From Rhodobacterales bacterium HKCCE2091 (lineage in GTDB: Bacteria; Pseudomonadota; Alphaproteobacteria; Rhodobacterales; Rhodobacteraceae): DNA of 64,000 bases. Shown one piece after another: positions 16,072-24,940 of this stretch. The notes below the pieces were generated by a model, which saw only the letters and a list, made by a program, of their open reading frames with translations, had not been told where the DNA came from and made no database searches. Numbering within the stretch: the first letter of the stretch is position 1; the number at the start of each line of letters is the position of its first letter. A program made the position numbers and the translations under genes. Where the stretch lies: NCBI GenBank assembly GCA_015689685.1, contig WVSL01000002.1:1-64000 (forward strand), in the 5' to 3' direction.

Positions 16072-17325
16072 TCAGCCGAACATGTCGGCGGTGATGGCGT
16101 CGTACCAGCCGAGGCTTTCGCGGTAGGTCTCGGCCCGGACCTCCGCGCTTTCGCCGATCTGGCTGACGAAGCTGTCGACCGACACGATGCCCTCGTCCGA
16201 GGCCTCGTAGGTCGCGCCCACCTTCACCCCGTCATCGGTGTCGATGAGCGACCAGCATGTGTTGGAGAACCGCGGCGGGAAGGCCCGGCCGTCGGCCAGC
16301 GCGGCGACGATGGCGTTCGCGGCGACCTTGGCCTGGCTGTTGGCGGCGAAGCCCGATTTCGGCATCGCGCCCTGCGCCGCGCTGTCGCCGAGGATGTGGA
16401 TCTCGGGGTCCTCGCGGGAACTGAGATCGTAGGCCGAGACCGGCGCCCAGTCGCCGTCGTTCAGCGCCGCGGCGTGGACGATCCCGCCCGCCCGCTGCGC
16501 CGGGATCACGTTGCAGACATCCACGTTCTCCACCTGCCCGTCGATGGTCAGGGTCATCGCCGCCGGATCGACCTCGACGTTGCCGCCACCGAAATCCGGG
16601 CCGATCCGCTGGATCATGCCGGCATAGTGGGTCTGCCAGCCGTCCTCGAACAGGCCCTGCTTGGAGTAGCTCTCCTTCGGGTCCGCGATCAGGATGGTGG
16701 CGGAGGGGTTATGCTCGCGCAGGTAGTGCGCGACCATCGACACCCGCTCGTAGGGCCCGGGCGGGCAGCGGTAGGGGTTGGGCGGCGCGACCATCGCGAA
16801 GACGCCGCCCTCGGGCATCGCCTCGATCTGCGCGCGCAGGAGCTCGGTCTGGCTGCCGGCCTTGTAGGCATGCGGCATGGCGTTCTGGCTGGCGAGCGAC
16901 CAGCCCGGCACGCTGTCCTCGACGAAGTCGATGCCGGGGCTCAGCACGAGCCGGTCGTAGGGCAGCGACCCGCCGCCGGCGAGCGCCACGGTCTTGGCGT
17001 CCCGGTCGATGCCGGTGGCCCAGTCGTGGACCACGTTGATCCCGCCCGTGGCGAGCCCGCCGTAGCCGTGACCGAGGCTGTCGAACTCGCGGAAACCGCC
17101 GAGGTAGAGGTTCGAGAAGAAGCAGGTGTAGTAGGCGCGCGACGGCTCCACCAGGGTCACGTCGATGCCGCCCTGGCTGTCGTTGGCGATGTAGCGCGCG
17201 GCGGTCGCCCCGCCTGCCCCGCCCCCGACGACGACGACCCGCGGCCGGTTCTGCGCCCGGACCACCATCGGCGCCGCCAGCGCGGCCGCCGCTGTTCCGA
17301 GGAACACCCTGCGTGAAACTCCCAT
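16072..17325 (-). CDS. soxF: SoxF, flavocytochrome c sulfide dehydrogenase-type flavoprotein
   Basis: 417 aa, started at the ATG preceded by GGGAGGAAGAGGC. A Tat signal peptide is evident ([18 protein letters not shown]). The FAD-binding dinucleotide fold has [15 protein letters not shown], a cysteine lies in [13 protein letters not shown], and a second in [12 protein letters not shown], as in the FccB redox disulfide. A FAD-binding tail ([20 protein letters not shown]) follows. With SoxE it forms the periplasmic SoxEF complex, a sulfide/hydropolysulfide dehydrogenase that also stimulates the Sox system. It lies 52 bp after soxE. Confidence 0.9.
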   Translation of the reverse strand: MGVSRRVFLGTAAAALAAPMVVRAQNRPRVVVVGGGAGGATAARYIANDSQGGIDVTLVEPSRAYYTCFFSNLYLGGFREFDSLGHGYGGLATGGINVVHDWATGIDRDAKTVALAGGGSLPYDRLVLSPGIDFVEDSVPGWSLASQNAMPHAYKAGSQTELLRAQIEAMPEGGVFAMVAPPNPYRCPPGPYERVSMVAHYLREHNPSATILIADPKESYSKQGLFEDGWQTHYAGMIQRIGPDFGGGNVEVDPAAMTLTIDGQVENVDVCNVIPAQRAGGIVHAAALNDGDWAPVSAYDLSSREDPEIHILGDSAAQGAMPKSGFAANSQAKVAANAIVAALADGRAFPPRFSNTCWSLIDTDDGVKVGATYEASDEGIVSVDSFVSQIGESAEVRAETYRESLGWYDAITADMFG

Positions 17326-17377
17326 GCCTCTTCCTCCCTTCGTGCCCCCTCTCCCAAAAGGGCGGATGAGCACCGGC

Positions 17378-18061
17378 CTAGTCGGCCGACGCGAAATGCG
17401 CGGTGAGCGCGGCGATCTCCTCGTCGCCGAGCCGTGCGGTGACCGTGTTCATGACCTGGTGGTCGCGGCTGCGGTCGCGGTAGGCGACGAGCGCCGCCGC
17501 GAACAGCTCCGGCGGCAGGCCGTCGATGGCGGGGATGTCCGAGCCGCCCGCGGCGTGGCAGGCGGTGCATTCGGAGGACAGATAGGCGCCGTAGGCCGCA
17601 TCGCCGTCGAGCGCGAGGATGGCCGCGACCTCGGGCGATGGCGCGGCATCGGCGGCCGGCGCCGCATCGGGCGTCCCCGCCGCGTCCATGTAGGCGACCA
17701 GGTCGGCTCGGTCGCCCGCGTCGTGCACGCCGCGGAACACCATCGCGGTGCCGGGGACGTAGTTGCGCGGCGCGGCGAGGAAATTGTCGAGCGCGGTGTC
17801 GTCCCAGGCCCGGCCCCCGGCCCCTGCCTCCGACATCGCGTCGGAGTAGGCGAAACCCTCGACCGACGCGATGGGCCGGTCGAGGATGCCGTTCAGGTGC
17901 GGACCGATGCGGTTGACCGCGCCGGGGCCGATCATGTGGCAGGCCGCGCAGGGCCGGAACAGGGTCTCGCCCCGCGCCGGGTCGCCCTCGCCGGCGGCGG
18001 GACCGGGCGCGGCAAGCCCCGACCCCGCCAGCGCCGCCGCGAAGAGCGCCGGCCGCCCCAT
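17378..18061 (-). CDS. soxE: SoxE, diheme c-type cytochrome
   Basis: 227 aa with an N-terminal signal peptide and two class I cytochrome domains. The haem sites are CAACH (about residue 37) and CTACH (about 165), joined by an Ala/Pro-rich linker. Domain 1 (MIGPGAVNRIGPHLNGIL to FRGVHDAGDRADLVAYM) is cytochrome c550-like and homologous to the C-terminal domain of the adjacent SoxD. Domain 2 resembles the FccA subunit of flavocytochrome c. The ATG is 3 bp after the soxD stop, giving tight coupling. It is the electron acceptor for SoxF. Confidence 0.88.
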   Translation of the reverse strand: MGRPALFAAALAGSGLAAPGPAAGEGDPARGETLFRPCAACHMIGPGAVNRIGPHLNGILDRPIASVEGFAYSDAMSEAGAGGRAWDDTALDNFLAAPRNYVPGTAMVFRGVHDAGDRADLVAYMDAAGTPDAAPAADAAPSPEVAAILALDGDAAYGAYLSSECTACHAAGGSDIPAIDGLPPELFAAALVAYRDRSRDHQVMNTVTARLGDEEIAALTAHFASAD

Positions 18062-18063
18062 CG

Positions 18064-19119
18064 CTATTCGCCGCCCGCCGATTGCAGGTAGGCGATCATC
18101 GCCTCGGCCTCGGCGGCGTCGCGCAGGCCGCGGAACGCCATCCGGTTGCCGCTGATGAAGCCGCGCGGGTCGAGCAGGTAGGCAGCGAGGTTCTCGTGCG
18201 TCCAGGTGATCCCCGCCTCGGCCAGCGCGGGCGAATAGCGGAAGCCTTCGCGGGTGCCGGCCTCGGCCCCGACGATGCCGTTGAGCGCGGGGCCGACCCG
18301 GTTGGATGCGCCCTCGCCGATCTGGTGGCAGGCGGAGCATTGCCGGAACAGCGACTCGCCCTCGGCGACCAGCGCCGGGTCCGGGCCCTCGGGCTCGGGC
18401 GCGGGTGCTTCCTCCGCCGCCGCCGGGGCCGCGGCGGAACCGCCGCCGCCGCCTTCCAGGTCGATGCCGCCGCCGTCGCCCTCGGGCGTCACGTCCAGCA
18501 CCGCCGCGCGCATCGTCACCTCGATGCTGTCGGCGCAAGACTCCATGCACGGCTCGGCGCTGAACAGCGGCAGTTCCTCGGTATCGCGGTCGTCCATGTA
18601 GAACCCGCCCGCGTTCGGCATCTCGACGTCGAGGAAGGTCTCGTCCGAGAGCACGAAGTCGTCCTCGACCATGTTGTTGAGGTACATGAGGTAGGCGACG
18701 ATGGCGTAGGTGTCGTCGGCGCTGAGGCTGCCTGCGTTGCCGTAGGGCATGGCGCGGTGGACGTAGTCCCAGACCGTGGACAGGTAGGGCCAGTAGGACC
18801 CGACCGTCTTCACCGGGTCCTCGCCGTCGAGCGTGCCGAAGCCGCCGGCAAGCTGCGGCCAGCGGCCGACCGCCTCGCCGAAGTCGCCGTGGCAGGCGGA
18901 GCACTGGTCGACGAACAGCTCCTCTCCGGTCCAGACGTTGCCGGAGCCCGCGGGCAGCCCGGCCCCGTCGGGGCGGATGTCGATGTCCCACGCGGCGACT
19001 TCCTCGGGCAGCGCGGCGCGGCCGAGCCCGAAGCCGCCGTCACGAGACGGGGCGGTTTCCTGCGCCAGCGCCGGCGCGGCTGCCGCGAGGATCGCGGCCG
19101 AGATCAGGTACGTTTTCAT
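18064..19119 (-). CDS. soxD: SoxD, cytochrome subunit of sulfane dehydrogenase SoxCD
   Basis: 351 aa, Sec signal peptide ending near ALAQ-E. The N-terminal haem site is CSACH at 73-77 in the SoxD motif DQCSACHGDFGEAVGRWP; the second is CSACH at 261-265 in a cytochrome c550-like domain. An Ala/Glu/Pro linker (about 225-250) separates them. It accepts electrons from SoxC as the carrier-bound sulfane sulfur on SoxY is oxidised. The gene follows soxC by 4 bp. Confidence 0.93.
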   Translation of the reverse strand: MKTYLISAAILAAAAPALAQETAPSRDGGFGLGRAALPEEVAAWDIDIRPDGAGLPAGSGNVWTGEELFVDQCSACHGDFGEAVGRWPQLAGGFGTLDGEDPVKTVGSYWPYLSTVWDYVHRAMPYGNAGSLSADDTYAIVAYLMYLNNMVEDDFVLSDETFLDVEMPNAGGFYMDDRDTEELPLFSAEPCMESCADSIEVTMRAAVLDVTPEGDGGGIDLEGGGGGSAAAPAAAEEAPAPEPEGPDPALVAEGESLFRQCSACHQIGEGASNRVGPALNGIVGAEAGTREGFRYSPALAEAGITWTHENLAAYLLDPRGFISGNRMAFRGLRDAAEAEAMIAYLQSAGGE

Positions 19120-19123
19120 GGTC

Positions 19124-20380
19124 TTATCCCACCTCGACGTTCTCGGCGTTGCCGTCGCTGTCGACTGCCCAGGTCTGGATGCCGTTGTTGTGGTAGATCG
19201 AGTTCTCGCCGCGGATCGCGCGCAGCGCCTCCTTGGTCGGCTGCACGTAGCCGGTGGAATCGTGGGCGCGGGACTGAAGCAGGAGCGGCGAGCCGTCCCA
19301 GTCGAACTCGTAGTAGAAACGGTGCATCGACTTGTCGAGCGACGGCCCGGACATGCGCGCCTGATGCCAGTTCATGCCGCCGTCGATGGTGACATCGACG
19401 CGGGGAATGGTGCCCCGGCCCGACCAGGCTACGCCGGTGATGACGGTGGGCCCGTGTCCGTGAGTGATGGGCGCCTGGGGGCTGGGGTTGGTGATCACCG
19501 ACTTGGCGTCCATGACCCAGGTGAATTCCCGGGCGCGGCCGTCCTCCAGCAGGTCGGTGTATTTCGATGTTTCCTCGCGGTGGTACCAGGGCTGGTCGCC
19601 GACCTCGATCCGGCGGAGCCACTTGACCCACATGTTGCCTTCCCATCCGGGCACGACGAGCCGGACGGGATAGCCCTGTTCGGGCCGCAGCGCCTCGCCG
19701 TTCATGCGGAACGCGACAAGGCAGTCGTCCATCGCCTTTTCCAGCGGGATCGAGCGCGTCATCGCGGCAGCGTCCGCGCCTTCGGGCAAGACCCAGGCGG
19801 CATTGCCCTGGACGCCGGCCTCTTCCAGCAGGAGCCGCAGCGGCACGCCGGTATAGAGCACGTTATGGATCATGCCGTGGGTGTACTGGCAGCCGTTCAG
19901 CTGCGCGCCGCGCCATTCCATGCCCGAGTTCGCCGCGCATTCCAGGAAATGCACCCGGTTCTCGCGCGGGAAGCGCATCAGGTCGGCCATCGTGAACACA
20001 AGCGGGGTGTCGACGAGGCCGTTGATCATGATCCGGTGCTCGGCCGGATCAACCTCGGCGATGCCGCCGTGGTGACGCTCGAAGCAGAGACCGTTCGGCG
20101 TGATGATCCCGTCCAGCTCGTGCAGCGGCGTGAAGTTGACCGAGCTCACGGCGTCGGCGGTCAGCCAGGGCACGTTGCGGCGCACGACGTGGGCCTCGAA
20201 CTCCGAGGGCATCCCGTAGGGCCGCGCGTCCACCCCGTCGCCGAGAAACGTGCGCCAGGGCTGCGGTTCCATGATCGCCGGATCGGGCGCGGCCTGGGCG
20301 TGAACCCGTCCCGCGGCCAGTCCCGCCGCCCCGGCCATGCCGGCCTTAAGGAGGCCGCGGCGCGTGGTGCCTTTGGTCAT
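19124..20380 (-). CDS. soxC: SoxC, molybdenum-cofactor subunit of sulfane dehydrogenase
   Basis: 418 aa with a Tat signal (TTRRGLLKAGMAGAAGLAAG). The oxidoreductase molybdopterin domain of the sulfite oxidase family covers about 100-290; the Mo-ligating cysteine is in HFLECAANSGMEW. The Mo-co dimerisation domain follows to the C-terminus. The IITPNGLCFERHHGG segment is typical of SoxC. With SoxD it carries out the six-electron oxidation of SoxY-bound sulfane sulfur. Its presence predicts complete thiosulfate oxidation to sulfate without sulfur globules. Confidence 0.94.
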   Translation of the reverse strand: MTKGTTRRGLLKAGMAGAAGLAAGRVHAQAAPDPAIMEPQPWRTFLGDGVDARPYGMPSEFEAHVVRRNVPWLTADAVSSVNFTPLHELDGIITPNGLCFERHHGGIAEVDPAEHRIMINGLVDTPLVFTMADLMRFPRENRVHFLECAANSGMEWRGAQLNGCQYTHGMIHNVLYTGVPLRLLLEEAGVQGNAAWVLPEGADAAAMTRSIPLEKAMDDCLVAFRMNGEALRPEQGYPVRLVVPGWEGNMWVKWLRRIEVGDQPWYHREETSKYTDLLEDGRAREFTWVMDAKSVITNPSPQAPITHGHGPTVITGVAWSGRGTIPRVDVTIDGGMNWHQARMSGPSLDKSMHRFYYEFDWDGSPLLLQSRAHDSTGYVQPTKEALRAIRGENSIYHNNGIQTWAVDSDGNAENVEVG

Positions 20381-20420
20381 CGTCTGCTCCCTGTCTTCCC
20401 GGGCCGGCCCCTCGTCGCGC

Positions 20421-20849
20421 TCAGGGGCGGACGTAGGCGTAGCCCTGTTCCTGCAATTCGATCAGCCGCACGACGCCCGACGGCACGACCTCGGCCTCGG
20501 GCAGGATCTCGATCTCGTGTCCGGCGCGTTCGGACATGTTCCGCAGCGTGTTGCCGCAGGCCGCGAAGCGGACCTCGGGCGCGCCGAGCGACATCTCCTC
20601 GATCCGCGGGCGCACCGGGCTGTCCTGGAGGAACATGAACAGCCCGGGGCCGTAGGCGACGACCTCGATCAGCACCTCGTCGCCCTGCTCGGCGTAGTAG
20701 CTGCGGACGTTCGCGACGTTGTTGAGCGCCATGTTCATGACCTGCGGGTCGTTCTCGTCGACGTGAACCGCGAGGTAGTGGGTCTCGCCCTCGGCCCATG
20801 CCGGGGCGGTGACGAGGGCCAGAAGTGCCGCTGCCGCTGTCGTTCTCAT
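20421..20849 (-). CDS. Periplasmic DsrE-family protein
   Basis: 142 aa with a Sec signal peptide (about 1-19, cleaved near AWA-E). It has the DsrE/F-like fold pattern: MNMALNNVANVRSYYAE, VLIEVVAYGPGLFMF, and a conserved single cysteine in VRFAACGNTLRNM. DsrE-type proteins carry sulfur as a persulfide on that cysteine. Such a gene between soxB and soxC suggests a periplasmic sulfur-relay or protective role. Its exact partner is unknown. Confidence 0.75.
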   Translation of the reverse strand: MRTTAAAALLALVTAPAWAEGETHYLAVHVDENDPQVMNMALNNVANVRSYYAEQGDEVLIEVVAYGPGLFMFLQDSPVRPRIEEMSLGAPEVRFAACGNTLRNMSERAGHEIEILPEAEVVPSGVVRLIELQEQGYAYVRP

Positions 20850-20876
20850 GCTGTCCTCCTCCCTGAACCGGCCGGC

Positions 20877-22571
20877 TCAGCCGGCCACCACGTCGACGCT
20901 GTCATTGGGCGAGATTTCCACCGTGCCCTGGGCGCGGACGTGGTCCTCCACCACTTCCCAGATCGGCGGGCCCTCGGTGCCCTCGTTCACGCTGGCCCAT
21001 CCGGCGACCACGTAGGCGCGGTCGGCTTCCACCGGCTCGCCGGTGGCCAGGAGGGTCATGTTGGAAATCCGCTCGCCGCTCGTTCCGCGGGGGTCGATGC
21101 GGTAGCCTATGCCGCCGATCCGCACCATGTCACCGCCCTGCTGGTAGTAGGGATCGGGGTTGAAGATGTTCTCGGCGATGTCCTCGAAGATCAGCTTTAG
21201 CTGCGCGCCCGACATCTCCGTCCGGTAGGCGTTCGGGTAGGTCATCGCGGTGACGTTGAAGATGTCCTCGCGCGTGATCTCCTGCCCCGGCAGCACCGCC
21301 GCGCCCCACCGGAATCCGGGGGACAGCGCGATCTGGGCATCGCGCTGGCTGATGAGCGCGTTGCAGATGACGTCGTCCCAGGTCCCGTTGAAGTTGCCGC
21401 GCCGGTACAGGAGCGCGCCCGAGGTACCGATGACCTCGGACATCTCGGCCTCGAACGGCGCGCGGGTCTCGGCGATGAGCGCGGCCATGTCCGGATCCGG
21501 CGCGATGGCGTCGGAGAAGACCGGGATCAGCCGGTGCTGCAGCCCGGCCATCCGCCCGTCCTGAACGTCGAGGTCGATGCGGCTGACGAACTTGCCGTGG
21601 CTGCCGCTGGCGATCAGGAACGCGTTCCCGACCTGCACCGGTTCCGGCAGCGCGTCGTGGGTGTGCCCGGTCAGGATCACGTCGATGCCCGGTATGTCGC
21701 GGGCGAACTGGCGGTCGACGTCGAAGCCGTTGTGAGAGAGGAGAACGACGACCTCGGCGCCGGCCGCCCGAACCTCCTCCACCACCTCGGCGATACGCTC
21801 GCGCCTGAGGCCGAAGGAGAACTCGGGGAACATCCAGGACGGGTTGGCGATCGGCATGTAGGGGAAGGCCTGGCCGATGACGCCGATGGAATGGCCGTTG
21901 CGCTCGAAGATGCGGTAGTCGTCGAAGACCGGCTCGTCCCACTCCGCGTCGAAGATGTTCGCGCCGAGGAAGGCGGGGTCGAGCATGGTCTCGACGATTT
22001 CCTGCACCCGGTCGGAACCGAGCGTGAATTCCCAGTGCGAGGTCATCGCGTCGACGCCGAGCGCGTTGAACAGCGTCACCATGTCCTCGCCGCGGGTGCG
22101 GAGCGACGGCAGGGAGCCCTGCCAGGTGTCGCCGCCGTCGAGCACCAGCGCCTCCGGCCGTTCGCCGCGGATGGCGTTGACGACGGTGGCGATCCGGTCG
22201 AGCCCGCCCATCCGTCCGTAGGCGCGCGCCAGCGCGGTGAAGTCGTCGTAGGTCAGCGCGTAGTCGAGCGCCGAGCCCTGCTCGATCCCGTAGGCCGCGC
22301 GGAACTCGGCGCCGACGAGGTGCGGCGGCTGCCCGGCCGCCGCGCCCACGCCGAGGTTGAATTCCGGCTCGCGGAAGTAGATCGGCTGCGTCTGGGCGTG
22401 GATGTCGGTGACGTGGACGAGGGTGACGTTGCCGAAGTCGGACGACCCGATCAGGTCGGATTGCGACAGCACCTGCTGCGCCGCCAGCCGCGACCAGTTG
22501 CCGAAGGCACCGGTTCCGTAAAGCGCCGAGGTGGCGAGCGCGGCCTGGACGAAGTGGCGGCGGGAGATCAT
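20877..22571 (-). CDS. soxB: SoxB, thiosulfohydrolase
   Basis: 564 aa with a Tat signal at the very N-terminus (SRRHFVQAALATSALYG). The metallophosphatase domain has the dimanganese ligands in VHVTDIHAQ, LDGGDTWQGS, the SoxB-specific MTSHWEFTLG (where related nucleotidases have GNHEF), LLSHNGFDVD and LTGHTHDALP. A 5'-nucleotidase-type C-terminal domain follows. It hydrolyses the sulfonate of SoxY-bound thiocysteine sulfonate, releasing sulfate. A hairpin lies between soxA and soxB. Confidence 0.95.
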   Translation of the reverse strand: MISRRHFVQAALATSALYGTGAFGNWSRLAAQQVLSQSDLIGSSDFGNVTLVHVTDIHAQTQPIYFREPEFNLGVGAAAGQPPHLVGAEFRAAYGIEQGSALDYALTYDDFTALARAYGRMGGLDRIATVVNAIRGERPEALVLDGGDTWQGSLPSLRTRGEDMVTLFNALGVDAMTSHWEFTLGSDRVQEIVETMLDPAFLGANIFDAEWDEPVFDDYRIFERNGHSIGVIGQAFPYMPIANPSWMFPEFSFGLRRERIAEVVEEVRAAGAEVVVLLSHNGFDVDRQFARDIPGIDVILTGHTHDALPEPVQVGNAFLIASGSHGKFVSRIDLDVQDGRMAGLQHRLIPVFSDAIAPDPDMAALIAETRAPFEAEMSEVIGTSGALLYRRGNFNGTWDDVICNALISQRDAQIALSPGFRWGAAVLPGQEITREDIFNVTAMTYPNAYRTEMSGAQLKLIFEDIAENIFNPDPYYQQGGDMVRIGGIGYRIDPRGTSGERISNMTLLATGEPVEADRAYVVAGWASVNEGTEGPPIWEVVEDHVRAQGTVEISPNDSVDVVAG

Positions 22572-22617
22572 GGGTCGGGCCTCGTCTGATATGCGAGATC
22601 TTGAATGTGAAAGCCGA

Positions 22618-22647
22618 AACCCGCCCCGGCGTCAGCCGGAGCGGGTT
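22618..22647 (-). terminator. Intra-operon hairpin between soxA and soxB
   Basis: AACCCGC (22618-22624) pairs with GCGGGTT (22641-22647) and CCGGC (22626-22630) with GCCGG (22635-22639), leaving one mismatch and a 4-base loop. On the transcribed strand it is followed by TCGGCTTTC. It has terminator-like strength and may partly end transcription or protect the soxXYZA message. Confidence 0.55.
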
Positions 22648-22656
22648 CCGAAAGGA

Positions 22657-23520
22657 TCAGTTGCGGACCGCGGGGCCCTCGACGCTGAGACCGTTGCCGC
22701 GCGAGGCGACGTAGAGTTCCAGCGCGATGAACTCGGGGCTGCCGATGGCGAAGGTCTCGGCGCGCGTGTCCCGGATGCAGCCGCGGAAGCGGTTGTGGAT
22801 CGAGACGATGTTTGCGTCCTTCAGCCGGTAGGTCGGGAAGCCGTTGATCTGCCCCTGGCTCAGGTGGTCGGCGCGGATCAGGTTGCCGTAGTTCTGCTCG
22901 TGGCACGACGCGCAGCTCAGCTCGAGCTGGCCGAAACGGGTGTAGTAGAGCTCCTCGCCCTGTTCCCAGGTCGACTGCGCCGGACCGTCGATCGCGACGT
23001 CCACGATCTGGCCCCGGCCGACGGCCGAGATCAGGGCGGTCATGTTGCGCATGTCCTGCCCGTTCCAGTCCAGCGGCTCCGCCCCCATCCGTTCGGTCAG
23101 GCACTCGTTGACCTGCATCTCGACGGTCTGGACCTCGCCATGCTCCTCGTCCCACTGGGGATAGGTGGCGCGGACCATCTCGAACTCCTCCGGGCCCCCC
23201 TCGTGGCACGAGCTGCAGCTCTGGCCCTCGGACCCCATCGGCGTGTCGAACATCTCGCGCGCCTGGTCGACGTAGATCATCGCCGGGTTCTCGAAATCGT
23301 CCTGCTCCATCGCCTGGGTCTCGGGCGAGCGGAACACCCACCCCGAGTAGATGGTCGACAGCCCCTCGACGAAGTCCGGTGCCGGCGCCCCGGTGACGAT
23401 CTCGATCTCGCCGTTGATGATGAGCTCGTCGTCATCCCCGATATCGGCCAGGACCGCCCCGGCGGCGGCGAGCGCGAGCGCCCCCGCGGTGCCGCCGATC
23501 AGCCTTGTTCTGGTTTTCAT
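22657..23520 (-). CDS. soxA: SoxA, diheme cytochrome c subunit of SoxAX
   Basis: 287 aa from the ATG of MKTRTRLIG; a 12-codon extension is not supported. Signal peptide to about residue 26. Haem motifs are CSSCHEGG (about residue 90) and CASCHEQN (about 192), the diheme pattern of the Paracoccus/Rhodovulum type. A cysteine in RFRGCIRDTRAE matches the catalytic haem-ligating cysteine that is persulfidated. SoxAX joins thiosulfate to the SoxY carrier cysteine. Confidence 0.92.
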   Translation of the reverse strand: MKTRTRLIGGTAGALALAAAGAVLADIGDDDELIINGEIEIVTGAPAPDFVEGLSTIYSGWVFRSPETQAMEQDDFENPAMIYVDQAREMFDTPMGSEGQSCSSCHEGGPEEFEMVRATYPQWDEEHGEVQTVEMQVNECLTERMGAEPLDWNGQDMRNMTALISAVGRGQIVDVAIDGPAQSTWEQGEELYYTRFGQLELSCASCHEQNYGNLIRADHLSQGQINGFPTYRLKDANIVSIHNRFRGCIRDTRAETFAIGSPEFIALELYVASRGNGLSVEGPAVRN

Positions 23521-23549
23521 GGCCCTTATCTCCTCCCCTGGCCCTGCCG

Positions 23550-23879
23550 TCACGCGACCGCGATGTCCGCGGTCTCCTCGTAGACGGAGCCGTCGTCGTC
23601 GTACCAGGTGAACTGGAATGTGCCGCTCTCGTTCACGACCGCGTCGAACTGGAAGTACGGGTTCGTCGAGATCGCCGGTTCCAGCGTCACGTCGATCACG
23701 TTCTCGCCGTTGAAGTCGCAGGTGAAGCGGTTGATGATCGAGCGCGGGATGATGTTGCCGTCGCCGTCGCGGCGCTGGCCGGATTCCATCGGGTGGCTGA
23801 TCAGCGTGCGGATCGACACCACGTCGCCCGGCGCGGCTTCGCGCGGGGCGCGGACGCGGGGTGTTACGTTCTCTGCCAT
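23550..23879 (-). CDS. soxZ: SoxZ, sulfur-carrier subunit
   Basis: 109 aa, start ATG of MAENVTPRVRAP; no signal peptide, as expected for a protein co-exported with SoxY. The immunoglobulin-like fold shows SIRTLISHPMESGQRRDGDG, the SoxZ signature, then FTCDFNGE and YFQFDAVVNESGTFQFTW. It forms the SoxYZ heterodimer that carries substrate through the Sox cycle. It follows soxY by 19 bp. Confidence 0.94.
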   Translation of the reverse strand: MAENVTPRVRAPREAAPGDVVSIRTLISHPMESGQRRDGDGNIIPRSIINRFTCDFNGENVIDVTLEPAISTNPYFQFDAVVNESGTFQFTWYDDDGSVYEETADIAVA

Positions 23880-23898
23880 TTGCGTTCTCTCCCCTGAC

Positions 23899-24321
23899 TC
23901 AGCCGCCGCAGCCGCCGATGGTGACGCGGACATGGGCCCGCGCGCTCTTGAAGCTTCCGTCCGGGAAGCGGCCGATTGCGACCACGTCCTGCTCGCCGGC
24001 GAGCCGGATCCGGGTCGAGGCCATCTGCGAGCCTGCGGCCGGGCCGAAATTGAAGGTGGCAACGTCCGGGTTCGGGTTGCCGGCGGCGAGCACCATGATC
24101 GCCTCCGCGCCCGGCGCGTCGATCTCGATCGGGACGGTGTTGCCGTTCTCGGCGATCTCGGGGGCGATCAGCGTCACCCCCTCCTCGGCGGCCTCGGCAC
24201 CGCCGGTGAACTCGGCGATGGCGGCGTCCACGTCCTGCGCCGAGGCGAGACGCGGCAGGCCGAGGAACACGGCCGCCGCGGCGAGCCCGGTGTTCAGGAC
24301 CTGTCTCCTGGTAGCTGTCAT
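23899..24321 (-). CDS. soxY: SoxY, sulfur-carrier protein
   Basis: 140 aa with a Tat signal (TATRRQVLNTGLAAAAVFLG). The family feature is the C-terminal swinging arm GGCGG, whose Cys carries the covalently bound sulfur intermediates; it is intact here as the last five residues. The central SoxY domain includes LIAPEIAENGNTVP. Partner is SoxZ, encoded immediately downstream. Confidence 0.95.
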   Translation of the reverse strand: MTATRRQVLNTGLAAAAVFLGLPRLASAQDVDAAIAEFTGGAEAAEEGVTLIAPEIAENGNTVPIEIDAPGAEAIMVLAAGNPNPDVATFNFGPAAGSQMASTRIRLAGEQDVVAIGRFPDGSFKSARAHVRVTIGGCGG

Positions 24322-24351
24322 TCGGTCAGTCTCCTTGTCTGCGTCCGGCGG

Positions 24352-24828
24352 TCAGTCGGTCAGCGTCATGAGGTAGGCGACGACGTTCTCGACGTCCTGC
24401 GCGCTGAGAAGCGGGTCGAGCGGGCCCTCGGCGGCACGGCCGGTGAAGCCGTTGCCGGGGCGGATGTAGCCCGAGACCCGGTAGAAGGACGGCATCACGC
24501 TGTCCGGGAACACGTTGTCGGCGTTGACGATGATCCCGCGCAGGGCGGCCTCGTCCCACCGCGACCCGACACCGTCGAGCGACGGGCCGACCTCGCCGTG
24601 GAACTGGTGTTCCTCCAGCGCGGTGACCTGGTGGCAGGCGATGCAGTTGCCGAGACCCCTGTCGGTCATCACTTCCTCGCCCCGGACGGGATCGCCCGGA
24701 ACACCGGTCAGGCTTTCGCTCACTTCGCCGTAATCGCTGGTATCGACATCGTCGGGCGCGATCACATCGGCATGAAGGGTCGTTGCGGCCACGGCGAAAC
24801 CGGCCGCCAACAGCATGTGGCGCTTCAC
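24352..24828 (-). CDS. soxX: SoxX, monoheme cytochrome c subunit of SoxAX
   Basis: 158 aa. The start is a GTG with a perfect GGAGG seven bases upstream, giving VKRHMLLAAGFAVAATTLHA as signal peptide; the ATG three codons later is the alternative. Haem motif CIACHQ lies in GLGNCIACHQVTALEEHQFH. The C-terminal AQDVENVVAYLMTL is typical of SoxX. It leads the soxXYZAB run after a 112-bp gap carrying repeats. Confidence 0.92.
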   Translation of the reverse strand: MKRHMLLAAGFAVAATTLHADVIAPDDVDTSDYGEVSESLTGVPGDPVRGEEVMTDRGLGNCIACHQVTALEEHQFHGEVGPSLDGVGSRWDEAALRGIIVNADNVFPDSVMPSFYRVSGYIRPGNGFTGRAAEGPLDPLLSAQDVENVVAYLMTLTD

Positions 24829-24862
24829 TATTTTTCCTCCCGAAGGCGATTCAGTCGCCCTT

Positions 24863-24932
24863 GTCACAGCCTAGTCACAACCGGTGGCGGTTTTCAACAA
24901 CACATTTGATTTTCTGCATATCAATGTATGCA
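24863..24932 (-). promoter_or_regulatory. Repeat-rich region upstream of soxX
   Basis: The 112-bp gap between soxW and soxX contains an 18-bp palindrome TGCATA-N6-TATGCA at 24915-24932. It also has two GTCACA repeats at 24863-24868 and 24874-24879, spaced 11 bp (one helical turn). The stretch is much more AT-rich than its flanks. A SoxR-controlled internal promoter for soxXYZAB is the simplest reading. Confidence 0.45.
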
Positions 24933-24940
24933 ACCGCCGC

